NCBI GenBank assembly: GCA_002154585.1
Contig: MUNG01000158.1
Span: 1-38,399 of the forward strand
Source of the DNA: Streptomyces pseudogriseolus
GTDB lineage: Bacteria; Actinomycetota; Actinomycetes; Streptomycetales; Streptomycetaceae
Direction: 5' to 3'
DNA: 38,399 nt
The position numbers were made by a program, and so were the translations under genes. The notes beneath the pieces were generated by a model that did no database searches, was not told where the DNA came from, and saw only the letters and a list, made by a program, of their open reading frames with translations. Each line of letters starts with the position of its first letter. Position 1 is the stretch's first letter. Shown here in pieces: positions 6,758 through 14,650 of the stretch.

Positions 6758-7944
6758 GCAGTGAGCAGGTCGAGGAACGGCCGGGCCGGGAACGCCTCCG
6801 GGCCGAGCACACCCGTCCCGGACCAGGCGCCCGTCGCCAGCAGTTCGAGCGCGACGACCGGGTTGACGGCCGTCTGCCACACCACCGCCTGGCAGCCGTA
6901 CTCGCTCATCGACCACTGGTTGTCGACCACGTGGTACAGGTACACCTCGCGCGGCGCACCGTCCTTGGTGCCCCGCACCCAGGTGCCCGCGCAGGTCTTG
7001 CCGTGCATCCGGTCGCCGAGGGTCGCCGGGTCGGGCAGGCAGGCCGCGACGACGTCCCGCGGGGAGACCTTCACGGGGCCGTCGGGGCCGGGCACGGTCA
7101 CCGGCTCGGTGCGGTCCAGGCCCAGCAGGTGCAGCGTGCGGAGGGTGTCGGTGAACGCGCGGCCCAGGCCGTACTTGAAGGTGACCCGGCGGGCGTCCAC
7201 CCAGCGGGGCACCAGCAGCACCTCCTCGTGCTCCACGTTCACGCACTCCACCGGGCCGATGCCCTCGGGGAAGTCGAACACCTCGGGCTCGCTGAAGGGT
7301 TCGGTGGTGAACCAGCCGCGGTCCCGCTCGTAGACCACGGGCGGGTTGAGGCACTCCTCGATGGTGGTCCAGATGCTGAACGACGGCGCGAAGTCGTAGC
7401 CGTCCACCGTCAGGTTCGCGCCGTCGCGGACGCCGATCTCCTCGATCTCGTCGAAGAGCTCGTCCGCCGCGTACCGGGCGAACACGTCCGACAGGCCCGG
7501 CTCCACGCCCATGCCCACCAGCGCCAGCAGCCCGGCCCTCTCCCACTCGGCGGCCTGCGCGAACTGCTCGTCGCCCAGCTTCACCCCGCACTCCTGGTAC
7601 GGCCGCTCGCCGTGCGGACGGGACAGCGACATCGCCATGTCGGCATACGTGGCGCCGCCCGTCCGCGCCGCGCGGAACAGCGGCATCACGAACCGGGGGT
7701 CGGTGGCGTTCAGCAGCACGTCACAGCCGTGCCGCTCCAGCAGCGCCGTCACCTGCGCCTCGTCACCGGCGTCGACCCGCTCGGCGCGGAACCGGTCGCC
7801 GTCCGGGCCGCGCGCCGTGACCGCCGCCTCCGCCCGGGCGAGGTCGTGGTCGGCCACCACCATCAGCTCGAAGAACGGCCGCCGGGCCGCGATCCGGGTG
7901 ACCGCGGTCCCCACACCGCCCGCTCCTACCAGCAGTACGCGCAT
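6724..7944 (-). CDS. Saccharopine dehydrogenase-family NAD(P) oxidoreductase
   Basis: A 406-aa protein with an N-terminal Rossmann domain: M-R-V-L-L-V-G-A-G-G-V-G-T-A-V carries G7-x-G-x-x-G12, and a V-V-A-D-H-D strand end is near residue 33. The catalytic-domain segment G-M-G-V-E-P-G-L-S-D-V-F-A-R is near residue 145 and is typical of saccharopine reductase-like and carboxy(nor)spermidine dehydrogenase-like enzymes. Length is normal. The partner substrate cannot be read; actinobacteria do not generally use the saccharopine lysine route, so an alternative amine/keto-acid condensation or a diverged role is likely. It is divergent from a TetR regulator with a dyad in the shared 132-nt promoter region, so it is the probable target of that regulator. 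Confidence 0.83.
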   Translation of the reverse strand: MRVLLVGAGGVGTAVTRIAARRPFFELMVVADHDLARAEAAVTARGPDGDRFRAERVDAGDEAQVTALLERHGCDVLLNATDPRFVMPLFRAARTGGATYADMAMSLSRPHGERPYQECGVKLGDEQFAQAAEWERAGLLALVGMGVEPGLSDVFARYAADELFDEIEEIGVRDGANLTVDGYDFAPSFSIWTTIEECLNPPVVYERDRGWFTTEPFSEPEVFDFPEGIGPVECVNVEHEEVLLVPRWVDARRVTFKYGLGRAFTDTLRTLHLLGLDRTEPVTVPGPDGPVKVSPRDVVAACLPDPATLGDRMHGKTCAGTWVRGTKDGAPREVYLYHVVDNQWSMSEYGCQAVVWQTAVNPVVALELLATGAWSGTGVLGPEAFPARPFLDLLTAYGSPWGLREQ

Positions 7945-7970
7945 GACGGAGCACTCCCTTTCCTCGTCAT

Positions 7971-7987
7971 GGATCCGCGACGGATCC
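7971..7987. promoter_or_regulatory. Candidate operator in the dehydrogenase/tetR divergent region
   Basis: GGATCCG-CGA-CGGATCC is a perfect inverted repeat with 7-bp arms and a 3-bp spacer, 27 nt upstream of the dehydrogenase start and 90 nt upstream of the tetR start. Size and symmetry suit a TetR-family dimer. Control of both genes from this site is inferred. Confidence 0.5.
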
Positions 7988-8076
7988 GGGATGTCCTGCG
8001 GGGCCCCTGCCGTGATGGAACGCCGTGCCGGGACGTAAGGTCAATGGCGTTGGCATAAGACCGGAGGAGCGGGGAC

Positions 8077-8814
8077 ATGGCCAAGCGGGTGGTGCCCGAG
8101 GAGCGGCGGCGGCGCCGCAGGCCGACCAGGAGCGGAGTCGTGCTGTCGGAGCGGCTGATCGTCGACGCCGCGCTGCGGCTGCTCCGGGAGCACGGCAGCG
8201 CGGGCCTCACCGCCCGCCGCCTCGGCCTCGCCCTCGACTGCGACCCGAGCACGCTCTACCGCTACTTCCGCGGCATGGACGACCTGACCCTCGCCATCGG
8301 CGACGCGCTGATCGGCCAGGCCCTGGACGGCTGGCGCAGGAGCGGACGCTGGCGCCACGACCTGCGCGCCCTCGGCCTGCGCATCCACGCCGCCTACGTC
8401 TCCCACCCGCAGGCGGCTGTCCTCACCGCGAGCCGCGTCTCCGGCCGGGCGAACGAACTGGCCGCCGACGAGGCGGTGCTGGACGTGCTGCGCACCGCGG
8501 GCTTCCCGCCCGCCGGCACCGTCCGCGTCTACCAGGCCTTCATCGACACCACCCTGGCGTTCGCCGCCCTCGACGCCGCCTCCCTGGCGCTGCCGGACGC
8601 GGCACGGCGCGCCGACGAGGACATGTGGCGCTCGACCTACGCCCGGCTGCCCGCCGCCACCCATCCGCGCATCGCCGAGACCGCCCCCCTGCTCGCCGCC
8701 CGCATGGTCGAGAGCGCCTACCCCACGGCGCTGGACATGCTGCTCGCCAGCGCGGAGCGGGACCTGGCCGGCCTCCGGGTCAGCGGTGCAGAGCCCCGGC
8801 CGCCGCGGCCATGA
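8077..8814 (+). CDS. TetR-family regulator with TetR_C-like ligand domain
   Basis: A 245-aa regulator with a strongly basic N-terminus (residues 4-18, E-E-R-R-R-R-R-R-R-P). It then has a TetR helix-turn-helix, residues 28-75, whose recognition part is L-T-A-R-R-L-G-L-A-L-D-C-D-P-S-T-L-Y-R-Y. The C-terminal part (about 90-235) resembles the TetR_C/TetR-class ligand domain rather than the AcrR type. ATG 8077 follows GGAGGAGCGGGGAC, a clear ribosome-binding site. It is divergent from the saccharopine-dehydrogenase-like gene and convergent with the LysR gene, overlapping its 3' end by 35 nt (8780-8814), so transcription of one may interfere with the other. The ligand is unknown. Confidence 0.88.
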   Translation: MAKRVVPEERRRRRRPTRSGVVLSERLIVDAALRLLREHGSAGLTARRLGLALDCDPSTLYRYFRGMDDLTLAIGDALIGQALDGWRRSGRWRHDLRALGLRIHAAYVSHPQAAVLTASRVSGRANELAADEAVLDVLRTAGFPPAGTVRVYQAFIDTTLAFAALDAASLALPDAARRADEDMWRSTYARLPAATHPRIAETAPLLAARMVESAYPTALDMLLASAERDLAGLRVSGAEPRPPRP

Positions 8815-9676
8815 CCGCGTCGGCGACCGCCGCGAGGGCGGGGGAGTCCAGCTTCCACTGCTGCCAGTACAGCGGCGCGTCGACCGCGCGGTCCGGGGCG
8901 AACACCGTGACCCGTCCCGCCCGCAGCAACGGCACCGCCTGCGCCTCCGGCACCATGCCCCAGCCGAGGCCCGCCGCCACCGCCTCGGCGAACCCCTCCG
9001 ACGTCGGCACATGGTGGCGCCGGCTGCCCGCCCCTCTGCGGCCCCCGGTGAGCCGGCGCACGAACCGGTCCTGGAAGTCGTCCCGCCGGTCGAAGACCAC
9101 CACCGGCGCCGCCGCCACCGACTCCTCCAGCGGCTCCGTCAGCAGCTCCGCGGCGAACTCCGGGTGCGCCACCGGCAGGTAGCGCATCGCCCCCAGGCGC
9201 CGCACCGAGCAGCCCGGCACCGGTTCGGGGGAGGAGGTCACCGCGGCCATCACCGTGCCCTCGCGCAGCAGCGCCGCCGTGTGCGACTCGTCCTCCCGGC
9301 GCAGTTCGAAGCAGAGCCGGGACCGGGCCGGCAGTCGGACCAGGGCGTCCAGGAACCAGGTGGCGAGCGAGTCCGCGTTGACCGCGACCGACACCCGCGT
9401 CGGCTCCCCGGCATCGCTCAGCCCCAGTTCCGCGTACGCGTCCCGCTCCAGCCGGGCCACCTGCCGGGCCAGCCGTACGAGAACCTCGCCGGACTCGGTG
9501 GGCCGCACCGGGCGGGTGCGCAGCAGCAGCACCCTCCCGGTGCGCTGCTCCAGCGCCTTGACCCGCTGGCTGACCGCCGAGGGCGTCACGTGCAACGCGG
9601 CCGCCGCCGCGTCGAACGTCCCCTCGTCCACCACCGCGAGCAGCGTCCGCACCTGGTCCAGCGGAAGGTCTTCCAT
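8780..9676 (-). CDS. LysR-family regulator, LysG/ArgP type
   Basis: A 298-aa LysR-type activator. The N-terminal winged HTH (residues 4-63) reads L-D-Q-V-R-T-L-L-A-V-V-D-E-G-T-F-D-A-A-A and continues A-L-H-V-T-P-S-A-V-S-Q-R-V-K-A-L-E. The substrate-binding domain follows. H-V-T-P-S-A-V-S-Q-R-V and the divergent LysE-family exporter gene identify the LysG/ArgP (IciA) subgroup, which senses basic amino acids and switches on their export. ATG 9676 (M-E-D-L-P-L-D-Q) places the HTH at the usual distance. The frame stays open further upstream, antisense to lysE, and was rejected. Its 3' end overlaps the convergent tetR gene by 35 nt. Confidence 0.92.
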   Translation of the reverse strand: MEDLPLDQVRTLLAVVDEGTFDAAAAALHVTPSAVSQRVKALEQRTGRVLLLRTRPVRPTESGEVLVRLARQVARLERDAYAELGLSDAGEPTRVSVAVNADSLATWFLDALVRLPARSRLCFELRREDESHTAALLREGTVMAAVTSSPEPVPGCSVRRLGAMRYLPVAHPEFAAELLTEPLEESVAAAPVVVFDRRDDFQDRFVRRLTGGRRGAGSRRHHVPTSEGFAEAVAAGLGWGMVPEAQAVPLLRAGRVTVFAPDRAVDAPLYWQQWKLDSPALAAVADAVMAAAAGALHR

Positions 9677-9683
9677 CACACCG

Positions 9684-9709
9684 GCTAAGGGTACGTAAGA
9701 TCCTTTAGC
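9684..9709. promoter_or_regulatory. Candidate LysG-type operator between regulator and exporter genes
   Basis: The 69-nt divergent region holds an imperfect dyad, GCTAAGG at 9684-9690 and CCTTTAGC at 9702-9709, in an AT-richer stretch. LysR proteins bind such interrupted dyads and normally regulate both genes from one site. A TAGCGT hexamer at 9733-9738 could be the exporter -10 element, implying a very short leader before ATG 9746. Confidence 0.45.
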
Positions 9710-9745
9710 TGGCCTGAATTCGCCGCGCCGCCTAGCGTCACCGAC

Positions 9746-10363
9746 ATGACCAGCGCATTCGCCCCGGCCCTCGCCGGTTTCGGCACCGGACTGTCCCTGA
9801 TCGTCGCCATCGGCGCGCAGAACGCCTTCGTGCTGCGCCAAGGGGTCCGCAGGGACGCCGTGCTCGCCGTGGTCGGCATCTGCGCCCTGTCCGACGCACT
9901 CCTCATCGCCCTCGGCGTGGGCGGCGTCGGCGCGGTCGTGGTGGCGTGGCCCGCCGCGCTGACGGTGGTGGGCTGGATCGGCGGCGCCTTCCTCCTCGGC
10001 TACGGCGCCCTGGCCGCCCGCCGGGTGGTGCGCCCGGCCGGCACGGGACTGGAGACGGCGGGCGGCGCGACCGGCTCGCGCCGCCGGGCCGTCCTCACCT
10101 GCCTGGCCCTGACCTGGCTCAACCCGCACGTCTACCTCGACACGGTGTTCCTGGTCGGCTCGGTCGCCGCCGACCACGGCCCGGCGCGCTGGACCTTCGG
10201 CGTCGGGGCCGCGCTGGCCAGCGTGTGCTGGTTCGCCGCGCTCGGCTTCGGCGCGCGGCTGCTCGGCCGCTTCCTCGCCCGCCCCGCCGCCTGGCGGGTG
10301 CTGGACGCCCTGGTGGCCGTCACCATGATCGTGCTCGGTGTGACGCTCGTCGCGGGAGCCTGA
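9746..10363 (+). CDS. LysE/ArgO-family basic amino acid exporter
   Basis: A 205-aa integral membrane protein with about six hydrophobic segments: residues 5-25, 38-60, 65-85, 110-130, 145-165 and 180-203. The signature of the LysE family is present: G-x-x-L-x-x-x-I-G-A-Q-N-A-F-V-L-R-Q-G near residues 18-35 and L-T-W-L-N-P-H-V-Y-L-D-T-V in the middle. These features match lysine/arginine exporters (LysE of Corynebacterium, ArgO of E. coli) more than RhtB homoserine exporters. The divergent LysG/ArgP-type regulator gene is the classic arrangement, so export should rise when lysine or arginine accumulates. Normal length and complete. Confidence 0.93.
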   Translation: MTSAFAPALAGFGTGLSLIVAIGAQNAFVLRQGVRRDAVLAVVGICALSDALLIALGVGGVGAVVVAWPAALTVVGWIGGAFLLGYGALAARRVVRPAGTGLETAGGATGSRRRAVLTCLALTWLNPHVYLDTVFLVGSVAADHGPARWTFGVGAALASVCWFAALGFGARLLGRFLARPAAWRVLDALVAVTMIVLGVTLVAGA

Positions 10364-10434
10364 GGACGCGCCGGACCGGGCGCCTGCCACACTGAGTCCC
10401 GGCCAAGTAGATGTACGCAGCAACCAGGACGGTC

Positions 10435-11733
10435 GTGGACACCAGCGAGAGCAGCACCGAACCCCGCATCCCCGACGCGGAACAGGAGGCGGACGGACCG
10501 CGCGGCTGGCGCCGCTGGGCCATGGACACCCGCCCGCTGCGCCGCCCCGCCTACCGCAGGCTATGGGCCTCCACCGTCGTCACCGCGGTCGGCAGCCAGC
10601 TCACCGCCGTCGCGGTGCCCAAGCAGATCTACGACATCACCGGCTCCTCCGCCTGGGTCGGCGCCGCGAGCCTCGCCGGACTGCTGCCGCTGATCGTGTT
10701 CGCGCTGTGGGGCGGGGCGATCGCCGACAGCATGGACCGCCGCAAGCTGCTGCTGCTCACCAACACCGGCATCGCGGTCACCTCGCTGCTGTTCTGGATC
10801 CAGGCCTTCGCCGGATTGGAGTCCGTCTGGACCTTGATGCTGCTGCTCGCCCTGCAGCAGGCCTTCTGGGGGCTGAACGCGCCCGCCCGCAGCGCCTCCA
10901 TCGCCCGCCTGGTCCCCGCGGACGAACTGCCCGCCGCCAACGCCCTCGGCTCCACTGTGATGCAGACCGGCCAGATCGCCGGACCGCTGCTCGCCGGCGC
11001 CCTCATCCCCGTCATCGGGCTGGCCGAGCTGTACCTGATCGACGCCCTCGCGCTGTGCGTCACCGTCTGGGCGGTGTACCGGCTGCCCGCCCTGCCGCCG
11101 CTCACCGCCGCCAAGGCCGGCAGCGCCGGGCTGCGCGGCGTCCTGGAGGGCTTCCGCTACATCTCCGGGCACGCGGTGCTGCTGCTGTCGTTCCTCGCCG
11201 ACATCGTCGCCATGGTCCTCGGCATGCCCCGCGCCCTGTTCCCGCAGCTCGCCGCGGAGACCTACGCCCCCTACGGGGAGGGCTTCGCGCTGGGCCTGCT
11301 GTTCGCCGCGATCCCGCTCGGCGCGGTGCTGGGCGGCCTGTTCTCCGGCACGTTCTCCCGGGCGCGCCGGCACGGCTGGATGGTGATCGGCTCGGTGGTG
11401 GTGTGGGGGCTGGCCGTCGCCGGGTTCGGGCTCAGCGGCAGCCTGTGGCTCGCGGTCGCCTTCCTCGCCCTCGCCGGGGTCGCCGACATGGTGTCCATGG
11501 TGTTCCGCGGGGCGATCCTGCTGTCCGCCGCGACCGACGAGATGCGCGGCCGCATGCAGGGCGTCTTCACCGTCGTCGTGGCCGGCGGACCCCGCCTCGC
11601 GGACGTCCTGCACGGCACCGCCGGGTCCGCCTTCGGTCCCCGCGCGGCCGTCGCGGGCGGCGGGATCCTGGTCGTCGTGGTGATGCTGGCGCTGGCCGCC
11701 GCCATGCCGGCCCTGCGCCGCTACCGCGTCTGA
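10435..11733 (+). CDS. MFS transporter, MFS_3/EntS-like
   Basis: About 432 aa from GTG 10435, which has AGGA at 10426-10429 with 5-nt spacing. An in-frame ATG at 10411 would add eight residues but has no good ribosome-binding site. After a hydrophilic 35-aa N-terminus there are about 12 hydrophobic segments. The first loop carries R-R-P-A-Y-R-R-L-W-A-S before TM1, and loop 2-3 carries G-G-A-I-A-D-S-M-D-R-R-K, the MFS G-x-x-x-D-R-x-G/R-R-K motif. The segment L-N-A-P-A-R-S-A-S-I-A-R-L-V-P follows. This pattern is typical of the MFS_3 branch that includes enterobactin exporter EntS and many actinobacterial drug or siderophore exporters. The substrate is unknown. It lies 71 nt after lysE on the same strand, without an obvious terminator. 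Confidence 0.87.
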   Translation: MDTSESSTEPRIPDAEQEADGPRGWRRWAMDTRPLRRPAYRRLWASTVVTAVGSQLTAVAVPKQIYDITGSSAWVGAASLAGLLPLIVFALWGGAIADSMDRRKLLLLTNTGIAVTSLLFWIQAFAGLESVWTLMLLLALQQAFWGLNAPARSASIARLVPADELPAANALGSTVMQTGQIAGPLLAGALIPVIGLAELYLIDALALCVTVWAVYRLPALPPLTAAKAGSAGLRGVLEGFRYISGHAVLLLSFLADIVAMVLGMPRALFPQLAAETYAPYGEGFALGLLFAAIPLGAVLGGLFSGTFSRARRHGWMVIGSVVVWGLAVAGFGLSGSLWLAVAFLALAGVADMVSMVFRGAILLSAATDEMRGRMQGVFTVVVAGGPRLADVLHGTAGSAFGPRAAVAGGGILVVVVMLALAAAMPALRRYRV

Positions 11734-11945
11734 GCGCCGGCCAGGGCCTCTCGTTCTGTCCTGAACGGGCGTGGGGCCCCAACGGCGTTGTCGTCTCGCC
11801 GACTCCTCCACGCTCGGCTGCGCTCGCGCGGGCGGGGCCCCATCACGTCGACCCCCTCCTCCGCCTCGCAGCTGCCCGCACCGGACCCCGCTCGGGCCGG
11901 CCGAGGACGCAGCGCGCTCACGGCCGGCCTGATCCGACGAAGGCT
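11734..11945. other. Non-coding gap with GGGGCCCC palindromes
   Basis: This 212-nt convergent gap between the MFS gene and the cyclic-nucleotide-binding gene holds no gene that I can support. It contains two copies of a GGGC(G)(T)GGGGCCCC motif, near 11767-11780 and 11829-11842, each with a GGGGCCCC palindrome. A CTCGGCTGCGCTCG stretch like those common in Streptomyces intergenic regions lies between them. The palindromes may act as transcription barriers. Confidence 0.4.
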
Positions 11946-12401
11946 CTACAGCACCCCGCCGCGCCGCATCGCGTACTGCTCCATCAGCTGGCCGCGGGTC
12001 ATCTCCAGCCGGTGCGCGAGCACCTCGGCGACGCAGCGGACCAGCGACAGCCCGAGGGCGGTGTCCGCCTCGCACAGCCGCAGCACGGCCGCCGCGTCGA
12101 ACTCGTAGGCACGGACCGGGCTGAACGCCTCCGCGCCGAAGTCCCACTCGTACGGCGGGAACAGCCACGACCAGCCCAGCAGGTCGCCCGCGCCGAGCCC
12201 CGCGACGGTGGTCCGCTGCACCTCGTTCAGCCGCTGGTCCAGCGAGACGGCGCCGGAGCGGATGACCCAGAAGCGGTCGGCGTGGCCTCCGGCCTCGAAG
12301 ATGCGGGTGTCCTCCGGGAAGTGCACCTCGCGGGCCAGCGTCATCAGGCTCTCGCGCTGCTGGTGGGGGAGGGCGGTCAGGAGTTTGATCGCTTTGGTCA
12401 T
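11946..12401 (-). CDS. Stand-alone cyclic nucleotide-binding (Crp-like) domain protein
   Basis: A 151-aa protein that is almost entirely one cNMP-binding beta-roll. H-F-P-E-D-T-R-I-F-E-A-G-G-H-A-D-R-F-W-V follows the Crp pattern, and I-R-S-G-A-V-S-L and V-A-G-L-G-A-G-D-L-L-G-W-S-W-L provide the conserved glycines. The usual phosphate-binding R-S-A segment is not evident: the equivalent is P-Y-E-W-D-F-G-A-E-A, so cAMP binding is doubtful. The C-terminal helix is present, but there is no DNA-binding HTH, so it cannot act as a classical Crp activator. It starts at ATG 12401, with GAGAGG as the ribosome-binding site. It lies downstream of a strong terminator on the same strand. Confidence 0.85.
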   Translation of the reverse strand: MTKAIKLLTALPHQQRESLMTLAREVHFPEDTRIFEAGGHADRFWVIRSGAVSLDQRLNEVQRTTVAGLGAGDLLGWSWLFPPYEWDFGAEAFSPVRAYEFDAAAVLRLCEADTALGLSLVRCVAEVLAHRLEMTRGQLMEQYAMRRGGVL

Positions 12402-12546
12402 GGGACGGGGCCTCTCGCCGGGGTGCGGTCCGGGTGCTTTCCCTCCCTACTCATTTCAGCCGCTGCCGCCGTCCGGGGCACCTCGGCGGACGCGGCGGCT
12501 GCGTGAGGGGGGTGTGCGCCTCGTGGGCGGCCCGCGTCCGGGCATG

Positions 12547-12583
12547 AAAAAGCCCTGGCTGGACGGGGGAAACCAGCCAGGGC
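12547..12583 (-). terminator. Intrinsic terminator on the minus strand
   Basis: On the minus strand an 11-bp perfect stem, GCCCTGGCTGG / CCAGCCAGGGC (12583-12573 and 12562-12552) with a 10-nt loop, is followed directly by TTTTT (12551-12547). This is a textbook intrinsic terminator, uncommon in Streptomyces. It could end the decarboxylase transcript (stop at 12676) or a small RNA starting near 12630. Confidence 0.88.
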
Positions 12584-12660
12584 CGTAAGCGGTGGTGACG
12601 GAGGAGTCACGTCGACTCCGGCACCACGTATGAGTGAACGATAAACCATTCACCTGAGGT
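12584..12660 (-). ncRNA. Possible small RNA or leader upstream of the terminator
   Basis: Between the decarboxylase stop and the terminator lies an unusually AT-rich patch (12632-12651, with TAAACC and TGAACG) that could hold a minus-strand promoter. It is followed by a hairpin, GGAGTC-N5-GACTCC (12603-12619), and then the terminator stem. Layout and size (~80 nt) suit a small RNA, or an attenuated leader of the cNMP-binding gene. No family is recognised and the start site is a guess. Confidence 0.3.
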
Positions 12661-12675
12661 TCGCGTAATCGGGTC

Positions 12676-14151
12676 CTACGTGTCCTGCGCCACGACCCGC
12701 ACGGTCTTCAGGGACGGCTCCGCGGGGTCCGGCAGATACATCCCCGCCTCGAGACCGGACCGCAGATAGCGCAGCACCGGCTCGGTCAGCCGCTCGCCCG
12801 GCAGCACCGCCGGAATGCCCGGCGGGTACGGCGTGATCATCTCCGCCGCGACCCGCCCGGCGGCCTTCTCCGCCGGCACGTCCTCGGCCGGACCGAAGAA
12901 CGCGTCCCGCGGCAGCACCGCCTGCTCCATCCGCAGCTCACCCGGCTCCGGCACCGCCACCTCCGGGCCCCCGCGCAGCCCGGGCGCCGCCCGCCGCAGC
13001 TCACGCAGCGCCGACAGCAGCTCGCCCGCGGTCTCCCGGTCGTCGCCGTGGGTGATCTGCGCGCCGATGCGGCGATGGTCGACCAGGTGGGCGTCGATCG
13101 CCCGGTGCTCACGCAGCCAGTCCGCCGCCCGGTAGCCCGTGATGCCCAGGTCACGCAGGTCGATCACGCACGGCAGCGGGTCGAAGTCGTCCCCGAGACC
13201 CGGCCCGCAGTAGTCGTCCCGGCCGTCCACGTGCATCCCGTCGATCTCCTCGACGGCCGCTCGCACCTCGCCCGCCAGCTCCAGCGCCGACCCCATCAGC
13301 TCCGCGCCGCGCAGCGCCATCTGCCGCCGCCAGCCGTCCAGACCCGCGAAGATCAGCACCGAGGGGCTGGTCGTGCCCAGCAGATCGGCGCGCTGGCCCA
13401 GCACCGCCGGCGGCACCAGATCCCCCTGCAGATGGAATACGGAGCCCTGCTCCAGACCGCTGCCCATCTTGTGGATGCTGGTCACGCAGATGTCCGCGCC
13501 CGCGTCCATCGCCCACGACGGCAGCTCAGGGTGGAAGGGCAGATGCGCGCCCCACGCCTCGTCCACGATCAGCGGGCGCCCGCGCCGGTGGCACACCTCG
13601 GCGATGTCCCGGAGCGCCGCCGCCGCGCCGTACGGCGTCGGACTGGTCACCAGGGCGCCCCGCGCGTCGGGATGGGCCTCGAACGCCGCCTCGAAGCCCG
13701 CGGCCGACGGCGGATGCGCCACATGCCGCTCGGCGTCCCACCGCGGCTCCACCCACACCGGCCGCACACCGGACAGGATCAGCCCCGACACCACCGACTT
13801 GTGGGCGTCCCGCCCGATCAGCAGCTTCTCGTGCGGCCCCGCGACCGACAGCATCGCCGCCTTCACCGACAGGGAGCTGCCGCATGTGCTGAAGAACGTG
13901 TGATCGGCGTGCACCGCGTCGGCCATCAGCTCCTGCGCCGACTGGAGCACCCGGCCCCGGGTGAGGCGGTCGTCCAGACCGCCCGTCGCCAGCACGTCGC
14001 CCAGGAAGACGGCGTCCCCGAGCAGCTCGCGCACCGCCGGGTCGGCTCCCCGCGCCTGCTTGTGGCCCGGCGGCGTGAACCCCATCCGTCCCCTGCGGTG
14101 GTACTCCTCCAGTGCTTCCAGAACCGGTGCCCGGTGATGGTCGACAGTCAT
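12676..14151 (-). CDS. Orn/Lys/Arg decarboxylase (fold-type I, PLP)
   Basis: A 491-aa PLP enzyme of the prokaryotic ornithine/lysine/arginine decarboxylase class. The N-terminus reads G-R-M-G-F-T-P-P-G-H-K-Q (21-32), and T-F-F-S-T-C-G-S-S-L-S (85-95) cups the cofactor phosphate. D197 in V-D-E-A-W-G-A-H contacts the pyridine nitrogen, and S-I-H-K (225-228) holds the Schiff-base lysine K228. The C-terminal domain ends with Y-P-P-G-I-P-A-V-L-P-G-E. It lacks the ~100-aa N-terminal wing domain of E. coli SpeC/CadA, as is normal in the shorter Gram-positive forms. The product is a diamine such as cadaverine or putrescine; which one cannot be read, though cadaverine would feed desferrioxamine-type pathways. 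ATG 14151; followed by a strong terminator. Confidence 0.9.
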   Translation of the reverse strand: MTVDHHRAPVLEALEEYHRRGRMGFTPPGHKQARGADPAVRELLGDAVFLGDVLATGGLDDRLTRGRVLQSAQELMADAVHADHTFFSTCGSSLSVKAAMLSVAGPHEKLLIGRDAHKSVVSGLILSGVRPVWVEPRWDAERHVAHPPSAAGFEAAFEAHPDARGALVTSPTPYGAAAALRDIAEVCHRRGRPLIVDEAWGAHLPFHPELPSWAMDAGADICVTSIHKMGSGLEQGSVFHLQGDLVPPAVLGQRADLLGTTSPSVLIFAGLDGWRRQMALRGAELMGSALELAGEVRAAVEEIDGMHVDGRDDYCGPGLGDDFDPLPCVIDLRDLGITGYRAADWLREHRAIDAHLVDHRRIGAQITHGDDRETAGELLSALRELRRAAPGLRGGPEVAVPEPGELRMEQAVLPRDAFFGPAEDVPAEKAAGRVAAEMITPYPPGIPAVLPGERLTEPVLRYLRSGLEAGMYLPDPAEPSLKTVRVVAQDT

Positions 14152-14246
14152 GCGCCGGCGGGTTCCCGGGGCCTTCGGCGTCAATCCGCCGCGGTCCACC
14201 GGCCCTCTGTCCGCCGCGTCCGCGCCCCGCGCCCAGGACGTCCGCG

Positions 14247-14477
14247 TCAGCCGGGCGTGGCGTGCCTGCCCGGCGTCAGGATCTCGTCCAGCACCCGCAG
14301 CACCACTCCGTAGGCCACCGCACGGATCCCGGCGTCCCGTGCCTCGCCGGGATCCCCCGGATCCTCCCGGCCCAGCCGCTCGCCCCGGGCCCGCCAGGAC
14401 CGCTCCTCCTGTGCCGCCCAGGCCCGTGCCCGCTGGATGCGCCGCAGCAGTTCGTCCGAGTCCACCACATCGGTCAT
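14247..14477 (-). CDS. Small hypothetical protein
   Basis: A 76-aa protein starting M-T-D-V-V-D-S-D-E-L-L-R-R-I-Q. It is predicted mostly helical and charged, with an R-A-R-A-W-A-A-Q-E-E-R-S-W-R-A-R-G-E-R segment and a C-terminal A-V-A-Y-G-V-V-L-R-V-L-D-E-I-L helix. I do not recognise the family. It sits 95 nt upstream of the decarboxylase gene on the same strand and divergent from the ATPase gene. The open frame extends further upstream into non-coding sequence; ATG 14477 was chosen because upstream residues look random. It could be a conserved Streptomyces orphan or a spurious frame. Confidence 0.55.
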   Translation of the reverse strand: MTDVVDSDELLRRIQRARAWAAQEERSWRARGERLGREDPGDPGEARDAGIRAVAYGVVLRVLDEILTPGRHATPG

Positions 14478-14650
14478 GCGCCCCGGGTACCCGCGGTGGG
14501 CCGGGCGACCACGGGCAGCCGGGAAACGTCCGGGAGGTTTGCCTGAACCGTGACAGGTGAGCCGAAAAGGGAGGTCCGAGGCATTTCCCCTCCCCTCCGT
14601 CATCGATCCCATCCGTCACTGTTCCTGTCACCGAACCAGGGAGCCGTCCT

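Noticed and set aside
9689-9694. GGGTAC in the lysG-lysE gap as a sigma-B-type promoter
   Set aside because: No GNNT 14-16 nt upstream; it more likely belongs to the LysR operator region.
11734-11945. Possible gene in the gap between MFS and cNMP-binding genes
   Set aside because: No frame has a start with ribosome-binding site or recognisable protein; only palindromes and a common intergenic motif are present.
12398-12653. Two short overlapping open frames (65-83 codons) over the terminator
   Set aside because: They cross a strong intrinsic terminator, lack ribosome-binding sites and look like random translation.
14485-14492. GGGTACCC in the gap before the ATPase gene
   Set aside because: The palindrome gives GGGTAC on both strands, but neither has a -35 match at 14-16 nt.
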